Positions 25,026 through 33,486 of a stretch of DNA of 33,486 bases are shown piece by piece. The stretch's first letter is position 1. Every line of letters starts with the position of its first letter. Below the pieces are notes generated by a model. The model had not been told where the DNA came from and made no database searches. It saw only the letters and a program-made list of their open reading frames with translations. The position numbers and the translations under genes were made by a program. This stretch comes from BD1-7 clade bacterium (lineage in GTDB: Bacteria; Pseudomonadota; Gammaproteobacteria; Pseudomonadales; DT-91). The DNA lies in contig CACSIO010000062.1 of the NCBI GenBank assembly GCA_902705865.1, positions 13,057 through 46,542 on the forward strand. The letters are read 5' to 3'.

Positions 25026-26432
25026 TTAGGCGACAACCAAACCTGAAACATCACACGCTGCGTTTTCTTCCTTGCTGCCTTCCGCAATCTTATCTGAACG
25101 CCCGTCTAGGCCCTTGGCGACGCGTTGTAGTACTACCGGCTCCGATGTGGCTGAGGCTTCATTCGTGTCGCGTGCCTGACGGATCGACTTCACATACGCA
25201 TTGTAACGCGAAAAAGCTGTATCGATCTGCTCAGCTGTAAGGCCAAACATATCCAATGAGGGTTTATGCTTAGCCCGTGTTTTTTCGGCGTCATTGGCCA
25301 TATGGTCTTTCAAACTCGCAGCAACTTGAGGCGTAAACTCCCAGCCAAAATGATCATAGAGTTTACGTAAATGCAGCGCAGGGTCAGAGACGAACTCGTC
25401 GTAGTGAAGGTGATAGATAGAATTTTCGTGTCTTGGGTCCATCAACAAGTCAACACTCTGATCGAGGTCTGTCGCGAACAGCTCCAGCATCTGTTTCCCC
25501 AACCGGTGAAGGTCTATGTCATCTGTGACGATCTGCCGATAAGACAAAGCCAAGCTACAAAATGAGTTCAATAAACCTTTCGGATCTCTGTGGGTAAAAA
25601 CAATGTCTGCATTCGGGTAAGTGTCTCTCAAGTTATCAAGCGCACTCGGGTAGAAAGGTGACTTCATCACCCAGCGTTTGTCGGATTGATCAAGCTGCAA
25701 AGTTTGCAGGCATAATTTGTGAGTATCCAAACGACGTTGCCAACTCTGTTGCGCAATCCAACGTTGGTATTGAGGCATTTCAAACAAAACGCTGTTTTGA
25801 TGACATTCAAAATCGACGGCATGCACGATATTACATTCCTGCGGCAAATCAGGCCCGCAGGGATGAATTTGCGCAGCTAATGGAGCCAGATAGTCTGTTG
25901 CACCGATCATCATTTTTGATCGTTGGTAACGCTTTTGAGCACTGGAAGCCGCTTTGTAGTCAACCGGATTCAACGCTTCCCAACCCAGCATACTGCGATG
26001 GCGATCATCCAGATTTAATAGCTGGTGCAATAACGTCGTACCCGTGCGTGCGCTACCCGCAATAATGACCGGGTTATCAATAATGGTTTCGGTAATCGAG
26101 GTATTGTTCTTTTGCTGCTCTAACGTAAATTTGGTCACTAAGCTGTTAACACAGAATCCGTTAAACAATATGACGCCTACCGCATTTAGTGCGGTTTTCT
26201 GCACATCATCAATCATGACAGCAAGACCTTCCCGGTGAGCCGTCGATGGAATTTGTGTCAGCCCGCACCGCTTTAATGCTTGCCGCTCCATTTTGTCAAT
26301 CGACCAGATCTTAGGGCTCATACCCAAACGCGATCGTATACGCCCTACCGCGTTTATTACCCCGATCGCCAACGGCCGATGAACATATTGAGACAAAACA
26401 CTAGTGTTAGTCATAGATCCGCTAACTGCCAT
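25026..26432 (-). CDS. Sulfotransferase family protein
   Basis: The 468-residue protein has the 5'-phosphosulfate loop PVIIAGSARTGTTLLHQLL (about 121-139) and the 3'-phosphate motif VFTHRDPKGLLNS (278-290), the two PAPS-binding signatures. An N-terminal region of 115 residues and a charged tail are additions. The shine-dalgarno AGGA precedes ATG 26432. It should transfer sulfate from PAPS to an alcohol or lipid; the substrate is unknown. Large members of this type are common in lipid-degrading marine gammaproteobacteria (inference). Confidence 0.92.
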   Translation of the reverse strand: MAVSGSMTNTSVLSQYVHRPLAIGVINAVGRIRSRLGMSPKIWSIDKMERQALKRCGLTQIPSTAHREGLAVMIDDVQKTALNAVGVILFNGFCVNSLVTKFTLEQQKNNTSITETIIDNPVIIAGSARTGTTLLHQLLNLDDRHRSMLGWEALNPVDYKAASSAQKRYQRSKMMIGATDYLAPLAAQIHPCGPDLPQECNIVHAVDFECHQNSVLFEMPQYQRWIAQQSWQRRLDTHKLCLQTLQLDQSDKRWVMKSPFYPSALDNLRDTYPNADIVFTHRDPKGLLNSFCSLALSYRQIVTDDIDLHRLGKQMLELFATDLDQSVDLLMDPRHENSIYHLHYDEFVSDPALHLRKLYDHFGWEFTPQVAASLKDHMANDAEKTRAKHKPSLDMFGLTAEQIDTAFSRYNAYVKSIRQARDTNEASATSEPVVLQRVAKGLDGRSDKIAEGSKEENAACDVSGLVVA

Positions 26433-26880
26433 ACCACATTCCTATTGTTATCCCTGTAGGCTTTTGAATTTATTGCAATAATCACAACGAGTAAAGCAAT
26501 CAAGCTATTTCAAAAAGTGACACAGAAATGTCAATAATCGGCAGCTTTACGCTGAATACGCTTAAGGCACCGAACTGGCTAGCTATCGATCTAAATTGAT
26601 AGCTCGTACACATTCCAAATCTAACGCTTTAACTGCACCCTTACATCAAATCTTTATAACTGGAGTTATGTTTAATAACCAGCTAGGTAGAATTATTCTA
26701 AAAACACAGGTTATACGAGGAGAAATATCGTTACCGCCTAATGCAGTATTGAGGCGCACCAATATGCTGCGTAGAACGCACTGATACCGCGCAAAAACAG
26801 GGCTATGCATTGCAGAGAAGAAAATAAAATGGCAGGCTAAAACGCATAATAACGCTAACAATAAGCCCAAAAGGAATACC
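26433..26880. other. Divergent intergenic region with one stem-loop
   Basis: This holds the promoters of the sulfotransferase (-) and DUF2505 (+) genes. AGCTATCGAT and ATTGATAGCT (26581-26604) form a 10-bp stem with one G-U pair and a 4-nt loop. It lacks a T-run and may be an operator. No gene is seen. Confidence 0.45.
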
Positions 26881-27357
26881 ATGAGCGTCAAGTACAACTT
26901 ACCTTACGATGCTGAATCTGTTTTTGAATTACTCACCGACCCGGATTTTCTGGTCCAACGATCACTCGAATGTGGTGAGCTGAGTGCCGATGCTGAAGTC
27001 GAAGAAGACGGCATCAAAACGCACATTATTATGAACCGGGAAGTGGTGCGTGAACTCCCCAAGGTATTAGCAAAAATTTTCGACCCCAAACAAACGTTGC
27101 ATATGAAGGAATCTTGGCAACAAGTTGGCAGTAACTTTGTCGGCAAATCAGAATTCACTATCGAAGGCCAGCCGGCATCATTGTCAGCGGATATGACGAT
27201 CAAACCGACAAGTTCCGGCTGTGAGTACGCCATTGCATACAAGGCGAAGGCCAATATTCCACTTGTTGGTGGCAAAGTCGAAAAATTCATTATCGCCAAT
27301 TGCGAAGATGCGATTCCCAAAGAAGTCGCGTTTCTTGAAGAGAAACTCGCGGGCTGA
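26881..27357 (+). CDS. DUF2505 domain protein (SRPBCC-like)
   Basis: ATG 26881 follows AGGA. The 158-residue protein fits DUF2505: MSVKYNLPYDAESVFELLTDPDFL at the start, then SLECGELSADAEVEEDG, KVLAKIFDPKQTLHMKESW and the closing helix VEKFIIANCEDAIPKEV. It is soluble, with a ligand-binding helix-grip fold. Relatives are often near lipid metabolism genes; the ligand is unknown. Confidence 0.9.
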   Translation: MSVKYNLPYDAESVFELLTDPDFLVQRSLECGELSADAEVEEDGIKTHIIMNREVVRELPKVLAKIFDPKQTLHMKESWQQVGSNFVGKSEFTIEGQPASLSADMTIKPTSSGCEYAIAYKAKANIPLVGGKVEKFIIANCEDAIPKEVAFLEEKLAG

Positions 27358-27689
27358 ATCCATATTAATCAATCAAGTATGTGCTTAATTTCAAGGCAGT
27401 GGCAGAGTTGGCAAAGTCATCGCATTGCCTTGGAATACGTCTTAATCTAGGTGTTGCTGAGTAAACCCACTGTAGCAAACTAACCTGCTCCTCTCGAATC
27501 CAACGGAGCAAGTCCAATAGCCCCTCATCAGTGAATCGAATCTAGGAATATCACCATCGGGTTAAATACATGTAACTTACATAGCAATTTGGTGCCTTAG
27601 CTATCCAAGCCATTGCACTCTATTTATAGTGCGCGTATCTCGACCTATTGACCAACGACATCCTCCATCGATTTATAAGGAGCCGAGCG
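27358..27689. other. Intergenic, no gene seen
   Basis: Between the DUF2505 gene and the SDR I see no coding frame beyond an unneeded upstream extension of the SDR (27648), and no clear hairpin terminator. Confidence 0.5.
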
Positions 27690-28469
27690 ATGACCTCTGG
27701 CAACACAGCACTTATTACTGGCGCCTCTGGTGGCATCGGTCTCGAATTAGCCAAAATTCATGCGGCTAAAGGAGGTGACCTAGTACTTGTTGCCCGCTCC
27801 CAAGATAAGCTCGAAGCCTTGAAACAGACCTTAGAATCGACCCACAAGATTAAAGCCACCGTCTTACCGGAAGATCTCACCTCCCCCGGAGCAGCTCAAC
27901 GGGTTTTTGAGAAAACCCAACAACTAGGCCTGCAGATAGACGTGCTGATCAATAACGCCGGTATCGGCGGTCTGGGTCATTTTCACCAACAGAAACTAGC
28001 CGATAGCACCCAGATAATCGATCTCAATATTCGCGTGCTTACCGAGCTCACTCACCTCTACCTCGAAGGTATGGTGCAGCGCCGCCACGGCAAAGTACTG
28101 AATGTATCATCAACGGCATCGATGTTACCCGGCCCGATTCAAGCGGTTTACTACGCAACAAAGGCTTATGTCACATCTTTCTCATTGTCGTTAGCCGAAG
28201 AACTGTCTGAATTCGGTGTTACAGTCACCGCATTATGCCCTGGCCCGGTTCATACCGGCTTTGCCGACACCGCTAATATGCAAGGGCTCAGCGTGATGAA
28301 AGTTGCCCACAAAGCCGATTCTGTGGCAGCAAAAGGCTACCGGGCGATGGAACGCGGCAAGTTGGTTTGTATCAACGATCGAATTTTACAATTCTCATTG
28401 GAGTGGATGGTTCCGCTACTGCCAAGAAAGCTGGTGCTGAAAATGTCACGCTTGCTGATGGAAGCTTAA
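27690..28469 (+). CDS. Short-chain dehydrogenase/reductase (SDR)
   Basis: ATG 27690 has AAGGAG 7 nt upstream; the longer frame from 27648 covers that site and is rejected. The 259-residue classical SDR has the GASGGIGLELA nucleotide loop, the ARSQDKL region that suggests NADP preference, LINNAGIGG, the catalytic Ser in NVSSTAS, and YYATKAY with the Tyr-xxx-Lys pair. It ends in CPGPVHTGF. Its substrate is probably hydrophobic (fatty acyl or steroid), but this is inference from context. Confidence 0.93.
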   Translation: MTSGNTALITGASGGIGLELAKIHAAKGGDLVLVARSQDKLEALKQTLESTHKIKATVLPEDLTSPGAAQRVFEKTQQLGLQIDVLINNAGIGGLGHFHQQKLADSTQIIDLNIRVLTELTHLYLEGMVQRRHGKVLNVSSTASMLPGPIQAVYYATKAYVTSFSLSLAEELSEFGVTVTALCPGPVHTGFADTANMQGLSVMKVAHKADSVAAKGYRAMERGKLVCINDRILQFSLEWMVPLLPRKLVLKMSRLLMEA

Positions 28470-28970
28470 CAGCATTCAAGAGTTAACAATTACGCGCTAG
28501 ATATCTGCACACCCGTTAAAGAAAAATAGCATGTGGTGTGCAAGACTTGCTGAATGTGAGGCGTGCGCGTTAGCGTCTAAACTCTCAGAGATTAAACACT
28601 CATAGTACCTAGATCCCTATAGACAAAGGCCTTACAGTGTCCGAAGCGTTATCTATTGCGATTCAGCAACCCAACATTTCACAAAAACTGGGCTTCTACT
28701 CTGATTCAATTAACTGCACTCATCCGCGAGGGCAGAGTAAGATACCAACGGTGCATTTGAGTACATGAGGGTAAGACAACTTAACTAAGGGGCCTAGAAG
28801 GTCTCAATGTTCGCTCTACGGTTTGGCAAACGATAGTTACAAACTGTATAAGTATGGTAGTCTACGATCACTTAGTATTTGCTAATTTCGATTGATATCA
28901 ATAACTTAATAATCCCAATCAAATTAATAACAACAATGCTAGAGATCTGAATCGCCACATCGGAAATTTA
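28470..28970. other. Intergenic with two dyads, no gene
   Basis: TGCACACC (28506-28513) and GGTGTGCA (28535-28542) form an 8-bp stem 37 bases after the SDR stop, possibly its 3' end. ATTGATATCAAT at 28891-28902 is a perfect 12-bp palindrome about 70 bases before the acyltransferase. No coding frame is supported. Confidence 0.45.
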
Positions 28971-29927
28971 ATGCCTAAATCCTGTATTCACCCCCGCTAT
29001 TGGCCAACCTGGATGGGCCTGGGGTTGCTTTGGTTAGTCACCCGACTACCACACAAATGGATAATTTCATTAGGAACACATATTGGCCACCTGCTCTATT
29101 ACATTTTGAAGCGGCGGCGAAACATCACGGAAGTTAACGTGCAGCTTTGCTTCCCCGAAAAAAACGCAGACGAACAAGAAAAGATCGTCAAAGCCATTTT
29201 TGCCAACAATGCCTGCGGAATTCTTGAAGCCGCTATCGGTTGGTGGTGGCCCGAACAAAAGCTGCGCGGGATTACCGAAATACGTGGTTTGGATGTCTTG
29301 GAAGAAACCAAAGCCGAAGGTAAAGGGGTATTGTGCCTAGGTGCTCACTTTACGACACTCGAGCTATGCGGCACTTTGATGCCGATGTATACACAAACGG
29401 ATGCCACATATCGCCCACAGAACAATGAAGTGATGGACTGGATGATCCTCAAAAATCGCCAACGTAACTGTGGCGCGGTTATTGATCGTAACAATACTCG
29501 GTTGTTTATTCGCCGACTCAAGCAGGGCAATACTGTATGGTATGCACCGGATCAGGATTACGGCGCTAAACACAGCGTCTTCGCTCCATTTTTTGGTGTC
29601 GAAGCCGCAACGATTGTTGCCGCTAACCGCTTGGTCAATATCACCAAATCACCCATTGTGGTTTGTTTTCACTACCGTAAACCCGACAACAGCGGCTATG
29701 TGATTGAGTATTTTCGACCGCCTGCGCTTAACAACTTCCCAAGTGGCGACGACCAGCAAGATGCACTGAGTATCAATCAGGTGATGGAAGAAATTATCCG
29801 TAAAAAGCCTGAGCAATATATGTGGGTACACCGTCGCTTCAAGACCCGCCCGGTTCGTGATAAACACTTTTATACCACCGGCTATCAATCGATATTGAAA
29901 CAACGCCTGGCCGACGCCCAAGCTTAA
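28971..29927 (+). CDS. LpxL/HtrB-like lysophospholipid/lipid A acyltransferase
   Basis: The 318-residue protein has an N-terminal membrane segment (about 12-47). The catalytic HFTTLE motif (His126, Glu131) sits in GVLCLGAHFTTLELCG, the H-x4-D/E signature of the family. YAPDQDYGAKHSVFAPFFG and EQYMWVHRRFKTRP are strongly lpxL-like blocks. It would add a secondary acyl chain to lipid A at the inner membrane. Whether it is the main LpxL or a condition-specific paralogue cannot be told. The ribosome site is weak. Confidence 0.92.
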   Translation: MPKSCIHPRYWPTWMGLGLLWLVTRLPHKWIISLGTHIGHLLYYILKRRRNITEVNVQLCFPEKNADEQEKIVKAIFANNACGILEAAIGWWWPEQKLRGITEIRGLDVLEETKAEGKGVLCLGAHFTTLELCGTLMPMYTQTDATYRPQNNEVMDWMILKNRQRNCGAVIDRNNTRLFIRRLKQGNTVWYAPDQDYGAKHSVFAPFFGVEAATIVAANRLVNITKSPIVVCFHYRKPDNSGYVIEYFRPPALNNFPSGDDQQDALSINQVMEEIIRKKPEQYMWVHRRFKTRPVRDKHFYTTGYQSILKQRLADAQA

Positions 29928-29963
29928 TCCGTCAACTCACACGCTGTCGACGTGTTGGTATAT

Positions 29964-30002
29964 GCCCGGCCCTTGGAATCTCGATCAAGGGCTTGGGTTA
30001 TT
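29964..30002. terminator. Stem-loop between convergent genes
   Basis: GCCCTTG (29969-29975) and CAAGGGC (29986-29992) form a perfect 7-bp stem, extendable by outer CCC/GGG. The following TTATTTCTG is only partly T-rich. It separates the acyltransferase and the EamA gene. Confidence 0.45.
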
Positions 30003-30029
30003 TCTGCTTTCGTCCGTTCAAACGCCCTT

Positions 30030-30923
30030 TTAGCTTGCGTTATCCCACTCTGATAAATAGATGCCTGACAGCGCTACAAACAAACCCAGTATTTGCAGCG
30101 ACGTTACCGATTCCCCTAAAAACATAACCCCCATCAATACACCTAAAACCGGAACCAGGTAACCATTCAAACAAGCAAACTCCGCCCCTGCACGCAGCAC
30201 CAACCAATAAAAGATCAAATACCCTACACCCGTACTGAAAACACCTAACCCGAATAAAGCCAGCAACGAGTCCTGATGATAAGACGCCGAAAATGGAGCA
30301 TCAAAAATCAAGGCCAGCGTGCCCAAACCCAGTGCTGCATAGAAGAGGTTAAAGGTCGTCAAAACAAACGGATCGATCCCCGTACACCAGCGTTTATTGA
30401 GAGTCGCAGAAACGGAAAATGCCAACAAGCCGGATATATACAGTAACGACGACCAGAGTTCGTTGCCGCCGCGAAGAATGTTATCCAAACCCACCATAAA
30501 TCCAATGCCACTAACGGCAACAGCAGCGCCTAACAGGTTGATCCAACGAAATACGCGCGTATGTGCGAGAAACACACCAATTAACCAAGACGATACCGGC
30601 AAAAAAGTAATCAAGAATGCAGCATGAGACGCCGACAATACGGTTTCACTGCGCGCGATGGTGAACCACATATAAGCAACCAGTAGCCCACAAATTGCAA
30701 AACTAGCCTGATGACGCAGTGATCGCGCATCCTGCAATAACGGTTTTCTCAACACGGCAAGTACCAGCAACATGAACGAACAGCTGATCACCGCTCGCGC
30801 CGCCATCACGGTTAGCGGCGGTATATCTCGATCTGCAACCTTCACGAAAAGAAATGTGCCGGCCCAAAGGACCGATACAGCCAGCAAACCTGCAACATAT
30901 GGCCCTCTAACCGAATTTGCCAT
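30030..30923 (-). CDS. EamA/DMT family transporter
   Basis: The 297-residue protein has ten predicted helices in two EamA repeats: LAVSVLWAGTFLFVKVADRD in the first, LLAFSVSATLNKRWC in the second, and FLGESVTSLQILGLFVALSG near the end, where the last is a clear repeat signature. It is an inner-membrane carrier with unknown substrate. It has no coupled neighbour; the radical SAM gene upstream on the same strand ends 196 bases before it. Confidence 0.9.
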   Translation of the reverse strand: MANSVRGPYVAGLLAVSVLWAGTFLFVKVADRDIPPLTVMAARAVISCSFMLLVLAVLRKPLLQDARSLRHQASFAICGLLVAYMWFTIARSETVLSASHAAFLITFLPVSSWLIGVFLAHTRVFRWINLLGAAVAVSGIGFMVGLDNILRGGNELWSSLLYISGLLAFSVSATLNKRWCTGIDPFVLTTFNLFYAALGLGTLALIFDAPFSASYHQDSLLALFGLGVFSTGVGYLIFYWLVLRAGAEFACLNGYLVPVLGVLMGVMFLGESVTSLQILGLFVALSGIYLSEWDNAS

Positions 30924-31119
30924 GCTTCATATCCTGAATGATTTTTCGCCCCTCGGTGCCTACCCAGTATCGAGCAGGTATTGGGCCTATCAAACAAACA
31001 TAGCAGCTTACATATCCAGCGATCGACGCGGCCCAGGTACTCGCGCACTCGACTGACGCAAAACGTGCGAAGCAATGCCTAACCGACATCAAAGTTCGGC
31101 TTGGCGCTCTCGCACATTC

Positions 31120-32331
31120 TTAACCAAACAGATATTTCAGTTTTTCACTGATTTTGGCAGTTTTTCGCCACACGTAATCCATACCTTCTTCCAATTCAGC
31201 AACAGACATTTGTTTGGGCTGATACACCACATGGCTCCCATCATACTCTGACCAATCCTTGGTTAAGATACGCCCCTCTGAATCGAGATTTCGAAATGTT
31301 TGACTGCCCGGAAACGGAATCAGCATATGTGGCACCATTTTATCCACACCAATATCCTGTACGAATGCGATAGTTTCATCAAATATCGTGGATGTATGCT
31401 CATCAAAGCCGAATAAAAAATCGCCCCAAACTTCCATATCATGCGCACGAATAGTCGCTAAGTATTCCTTCATTTTTGCCGGTTTCACAAAAGATTTTTT
31501 TTGCGCTTTTAATGCTTCTACCGACGGTGTTTCGATGCCCAATAGTATCGCCTTTACTCCCGCCTTTTGGGCTGCCACCAGCAACTCAATATCGCGAGCA
31601 ATCAGCACTGTCGTCTCACCAAAAAATTTAAGACCAATCGGCGCAATCGCCTCAAATAATTCGAGGGCGTAGGCTTTGTTGTATGTCAGATTATCCGAGT
31701 GCAACTCAACCCACTCGACACCGATAGACTTTAGGTGTTTTAGCTCTTCCACAATGTGCTCAATGGGTCGCAGGGTGAAGCTTTCAAAGAACTCGTGCAC
31801 TAGGCAAAAATCACACTTGAACGGGCACCCACGAGTCACAACAACAGACCAAGTGTAACCATATTCGGCCGGAGAGATAATATCTGTCGGGTATGGGTTG
31901 AGGTTGGCGAGATCAACCGCCTCATGGCTTTCATAAACAGGTTTTAAATGGTTGTTTTCAACATCTTGCAACACCTGCTCCCAGTAGTTTTCAACCTCGC
32001 CGAGGATCAACGCATGGGCAAACCCTGCGGCTTCTTCTTGATTAAATTGTGTATGTAACCCGCCAAAAAGAATGGTTTTACCCTTATCATGAAATCGTTT
32101 GGAAATCTCGTAAGCGCGATAGGCATCCGGCGTCGACATAAATATAACGATCAAATCAGCATCCGAACTAAAATCGGTTTTCATTCCAATCGTTTCATCA
32201 CACATCTCAATCTGGTGTTGCTTGGGCGTCGCTGCAGCGGCTGCAAATATATTTTGAGGTGGGCCACCGGTTTCGGCTTTGTACTTGGAATAATCACTAC
32301 CTGCTGAGGCTTTGATAAGGTATATCTTCAT
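31120..32331 (-). CDS. B12-binding-type radical SAM protein
   Basis: ATG 32331 follows GGGAG by 9 nt; the frame's earlier start at 32400 is rejected. The N-terminal part (about 1-130) looks like a cobalamin-binding-type Rossmann domain (LIVIFMSTPDAYRAYEIS, ILFGGLHTQFN, LILGEVENYWEQVL). The radical SAM core has RGCPFKCDFC with Cys169, Cys173 and Cys176 holding the 4Fe-4S cluster, then LHSDNLTYN and ILLGIETPS. A classical DxHxxG cobalamin motif is not seen, so B12 use is uncertain. The product is unknown; such enzymes often methylate or rearrange lipids and natural products. Confidence 0.9.
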   Translation of the reverse strand: MKIYLIKASAGSDYSKYKAETGGPPQNIFAAAAATPKQHQIEMCDETIGMKTDFSSDADLIVIFMSTPDAYRAYEISKRFHDKGKTILFGGLHTQFNQEEAAGFAHALILGEVENYWEQVLQDVENNHLKPVYESHEAVDLANLNPYPTDIISPAEYGYTWSVVVTRGCPFKCDFCLVHEFFESFTLRPIEHIVEELKHLKSIGVEWVELHSDNLTYNKAYALELFEAIAPIGLKFFGETTVLIARDIELLVAAQKAGVKAILLGIETPSVEALKAQKKSFVKPAKMKEYLATIRAHDMEVWGDFLFGFDEHTSTIFDETIAFVQDIGVDKMVPHMLIPFPGSQTFRNLDSEGRILTKDWSEYDGSHVVYQPKQMSVAELEEGMDYVWRKTAKISEKLKYLFG

Positions 32332-32468
32332 GATAAAAACTCCCGAAAACTGTCTTACATCACATACGACGAATATAACGCCGAATATTTTATGAGACAA
32401 TGACGTACCGAAAAATTTATACTCATCTTATACTTGCCTTCTGTATGGCGGAGGCTGCAAGTGTGGTG

Positions 32469-32482
32469 TTGACTATAGTCAA
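32469..32482. promoter_or_regulatory. Perfect 14-bp palindrome in a divergent promoter region
   Basis: TTGACTATAGTCAA is its own reverse complement. It lies between the radical SAM gene (-) and the small membrane protein (+), 37 bases before the latter. An operator is likely; the regulator is unknown. Confidence 0.45.
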
Positions 32483-32519
32483 TGTGATTTACAAGTGACC
32501 GGCAAGAGAATTAAAACCC

Positions 32520-32855
32520 ATGCGTAAACCCGAGCCCTGGAACACCAATAACGAAAAAGCCCCAGGCACATCTGCCAAAAGAGATGGGCATCAAATACCA
32601 TCCACTAGAGCGCAGTTGCGGCATTGGAAGACATGGATTGCCTTAATTACGATAACCGCCGCAACACTTATGGGCTGGTATGCCATCTGGTCACTGCTCT
32701 TCATCTACTGGGTAGGCATTAGCATCCGCAACAAGGCCCTGTTCTTTGTAGAACCTATTGACATGAAAGACTCACCCGTCACCTTCTGGTCAACCGTATG
32801 CTGCTGGCTGACGATCAGTATTCTAGGCTTGCTTCAAGCAGCAGGCTTTTTCTAG
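32520..32855 (+). CDS. Small membrane protein with two or three helices
   Basis: The 111-residue product has a polar, basic N-terminus of about 36 residues, a hydrophobic segment (about 38-70, probably two closely spaced helices), a short loop with FFVEPIDMKD, and a C-terminal helix (about 88-110). No family is recognised. It is divergent from the radical SAM gene. The start ATG has no strong ribosome site. Confidence 0.6.
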   Translation: MRKPEPWNTNNEKAPGTSAKRDGHQIPSTRAQLRHWKTWIALITITAATLMGWYAIWSLLFIYWVGISIRNKALFFVEPIDMKDSPVTFWSTVCCWLTISILGLLQAAGFF

Positions 32856-33039
32856 CCGACGGTAATTCAACCCATCGAATAGCATCTGCAACTTTGACAC
32901 TAAAAGTGTGGTTTCCCTCAACAAGTGGCGACGTGAAGCACCAAAGATCGCATAAGTGCGGCTCCACACCACGCAATAACACCATCACAACCATATCGAT
33001 ATCGCGCAATTGCGATCAAATACAGCAGCGAAATGTCGA

Positions 33040-33072
33040 AACCACAGCACGATGCTGTGGTTCAGGTATAAT
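33040..33072 (+). promoter_or_regulatory. Dyad next to a TATAAT -10 upstream of the VF530 gene
   Basis: AACCACAGCA and TGCTGTGGTT form a perfect 10-bp inverted repeat (33040-33062, 3-nt centre). TATAAT follows at 33067-33072. The repeat covers the -35 position, so it may be an operator; as RNA it could also be the 3' hairpin of the preceding gene. Confidence 0.5.
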
Positions 33073-33114
33073 GCCTGCCGCATTTTTGTTCCTAAATAGA
33101 CACCGGAATCCGTT

Positions 33115-33486
33115 ATGAACGAAGACATCAACTATCAGAATAACCCGCTCCACGGGCTGGGCCTGAAAAGCATGTTGATCGAACTCATTGATCACTACGG
33201 TTTTGAAATTCTATTCGCCTACCTGGGCATCAATTGTTTTAAAACCAACCCAAGCGTCGAATCCAGTGAGAAGTTTTTAAAGAAAACGGATTGGGCACGT
33301 GAAAAGGTTGAGTCATTTTACATGTACGAGTACAAAAATTTGCCACGTGCCTCGCGGGAACAGTTTGAACTCCCTCCCCGCGACAGAATCGTACCCAACG
33401 ATCAAACACCGGGTGAACCGGCCGAACTGAGCTTAGAAGACGCTGAACGACTGCGAGAAAAACGTGCGAAAAAAGCAGCCGAACAC
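33115..33486 (+). CDS. VF530 family DNA-binding protein, 3' end cut by window edge
   Basis: From ATG 33115 the frame is open to the right edge, 124 codons. Residues about 9-70 fit the VF530 (DUF2132) fold: [47 protein letters not shown], with the SVxSSxKFLxKTxWAREKVE block the hallmark. A proline-rich stretch and a Lys/Arg/Glu-rich tail follow. The family binds double-stranded DNA. The tail beyond the core is longer than usual and may run further. Confidence 0.9.
   Translation, partial: MNEDINYQNNPLHGLGLKSMLIELIDHYGFEILFAYLGINCFKTNPSVESSEKFLKKTDWAREKVESFYMYEYKNLPRASREQFELPPRDRIVPNDQTPGEPAELSLEDAERLREKRAKKAAEH

Noticed and set aside
28891..28902. ATTGATATCAAT as an FNR box
   Set aside because: The two half-sites have no 4-base spacer, so it does not fit the FNR consensus; it remains an unassigned palindrome.
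1..33486. tRNA genes, CRISPR arrays, integrase or prophage genes
   Set aside because: I found no T-loop/acceptor patterns, no regularly spaced direct repeats and no recombinase or phage structural gene in the window.

Overview
This window looks like chromosomal DNA of a free-living or host-associated marine gammaproteobacterium. The support is moderate GC, many lipoproteins with clean lipoboxes, a VF530-family DNA-binding protein, a DUF3012 lipoprotein, TPMT, and a lipid-oriented gene set (cytochrome P450, MMPL exporter, sulfotransferase, SRPBCC and DUF2505 proteins, SDR, LpxL-like acyltransferase). That mix recalls Cellvibrionales/Spongiibacteraceae-type genomes, but the taxonomic placement is an inference from gene content only. 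I see no tRNA, rRNA, CRISPR array, prophage or intact insertion sequence.

Layout. 1-5371: an edge-truncated lipoprotein (-), then an SRPBCC protein, a MarC-family membrane protein, a SnoaL-like protein, a lipoprotein lipase and an Ig-like exported protein (all +). Between the SnoaL-like gene and the lipase lies a strong candidate for an unannotated Fur-controlled small RNA on the minus strand (about 3083-3181), with a Fur box, promoter, hairpin, exposed pyrimidine-rich segment and intrinsic terminator. 5449-8212 (-): an EamA transporter, an ABC-type AAA ATPase and a Cys-rich lipoprotein. 8485-12749: a TetR regulator convergent with a P450-MMPL operon, which has a recognisable promoter overlapped by a short dyad. 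13151-14468 (-): an exported-protein gene broken by an amber codon inside its signal peptide, and a DUF4156 lipoprotein.

14713-15804 holds the most striking gene: a stand-alone ExoY/CyaA/edema-factor-type nucleotidyl cyclase, a toxin/effector family, with no secretion system beside it. It converges on a small HEAGH-motif protein. 16583-20011 carries a RibD-C/DHFR-like reductase, a PAP2 protein with altered motifs, two small membrane-associated proteins (one preceded by a perfect FNR/Anr box), tpm and a DUF4124 protein.

20526-24587 (+) is a regulatory and redox cluster: MarR and an NAD-dependent epimerase-like protein behind a 39-bp operator-like dyad, then Crp/Fnr, nitroreductase, YdcZ-type DMT transporter and GNAT, the last three tightly packed. 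A strong intrinsic terminator lies farther downstream at 24928-24971.

25026-33486: sulfotransferase (-), DUF2505 protein, SDR and LpxL-like acyltransferase (+), EamA transporter and a radical SAM enzyme (-), a small two-helix membrane protein (+), and the start of a VF530 DNA-binding protein running off the right edge. Many genes are single transcription units. The clearest co-transcribed sets are P450-MMPL, the lipoprotein-ATPase pair, and nitroreductase-YdcZ-GNAT.
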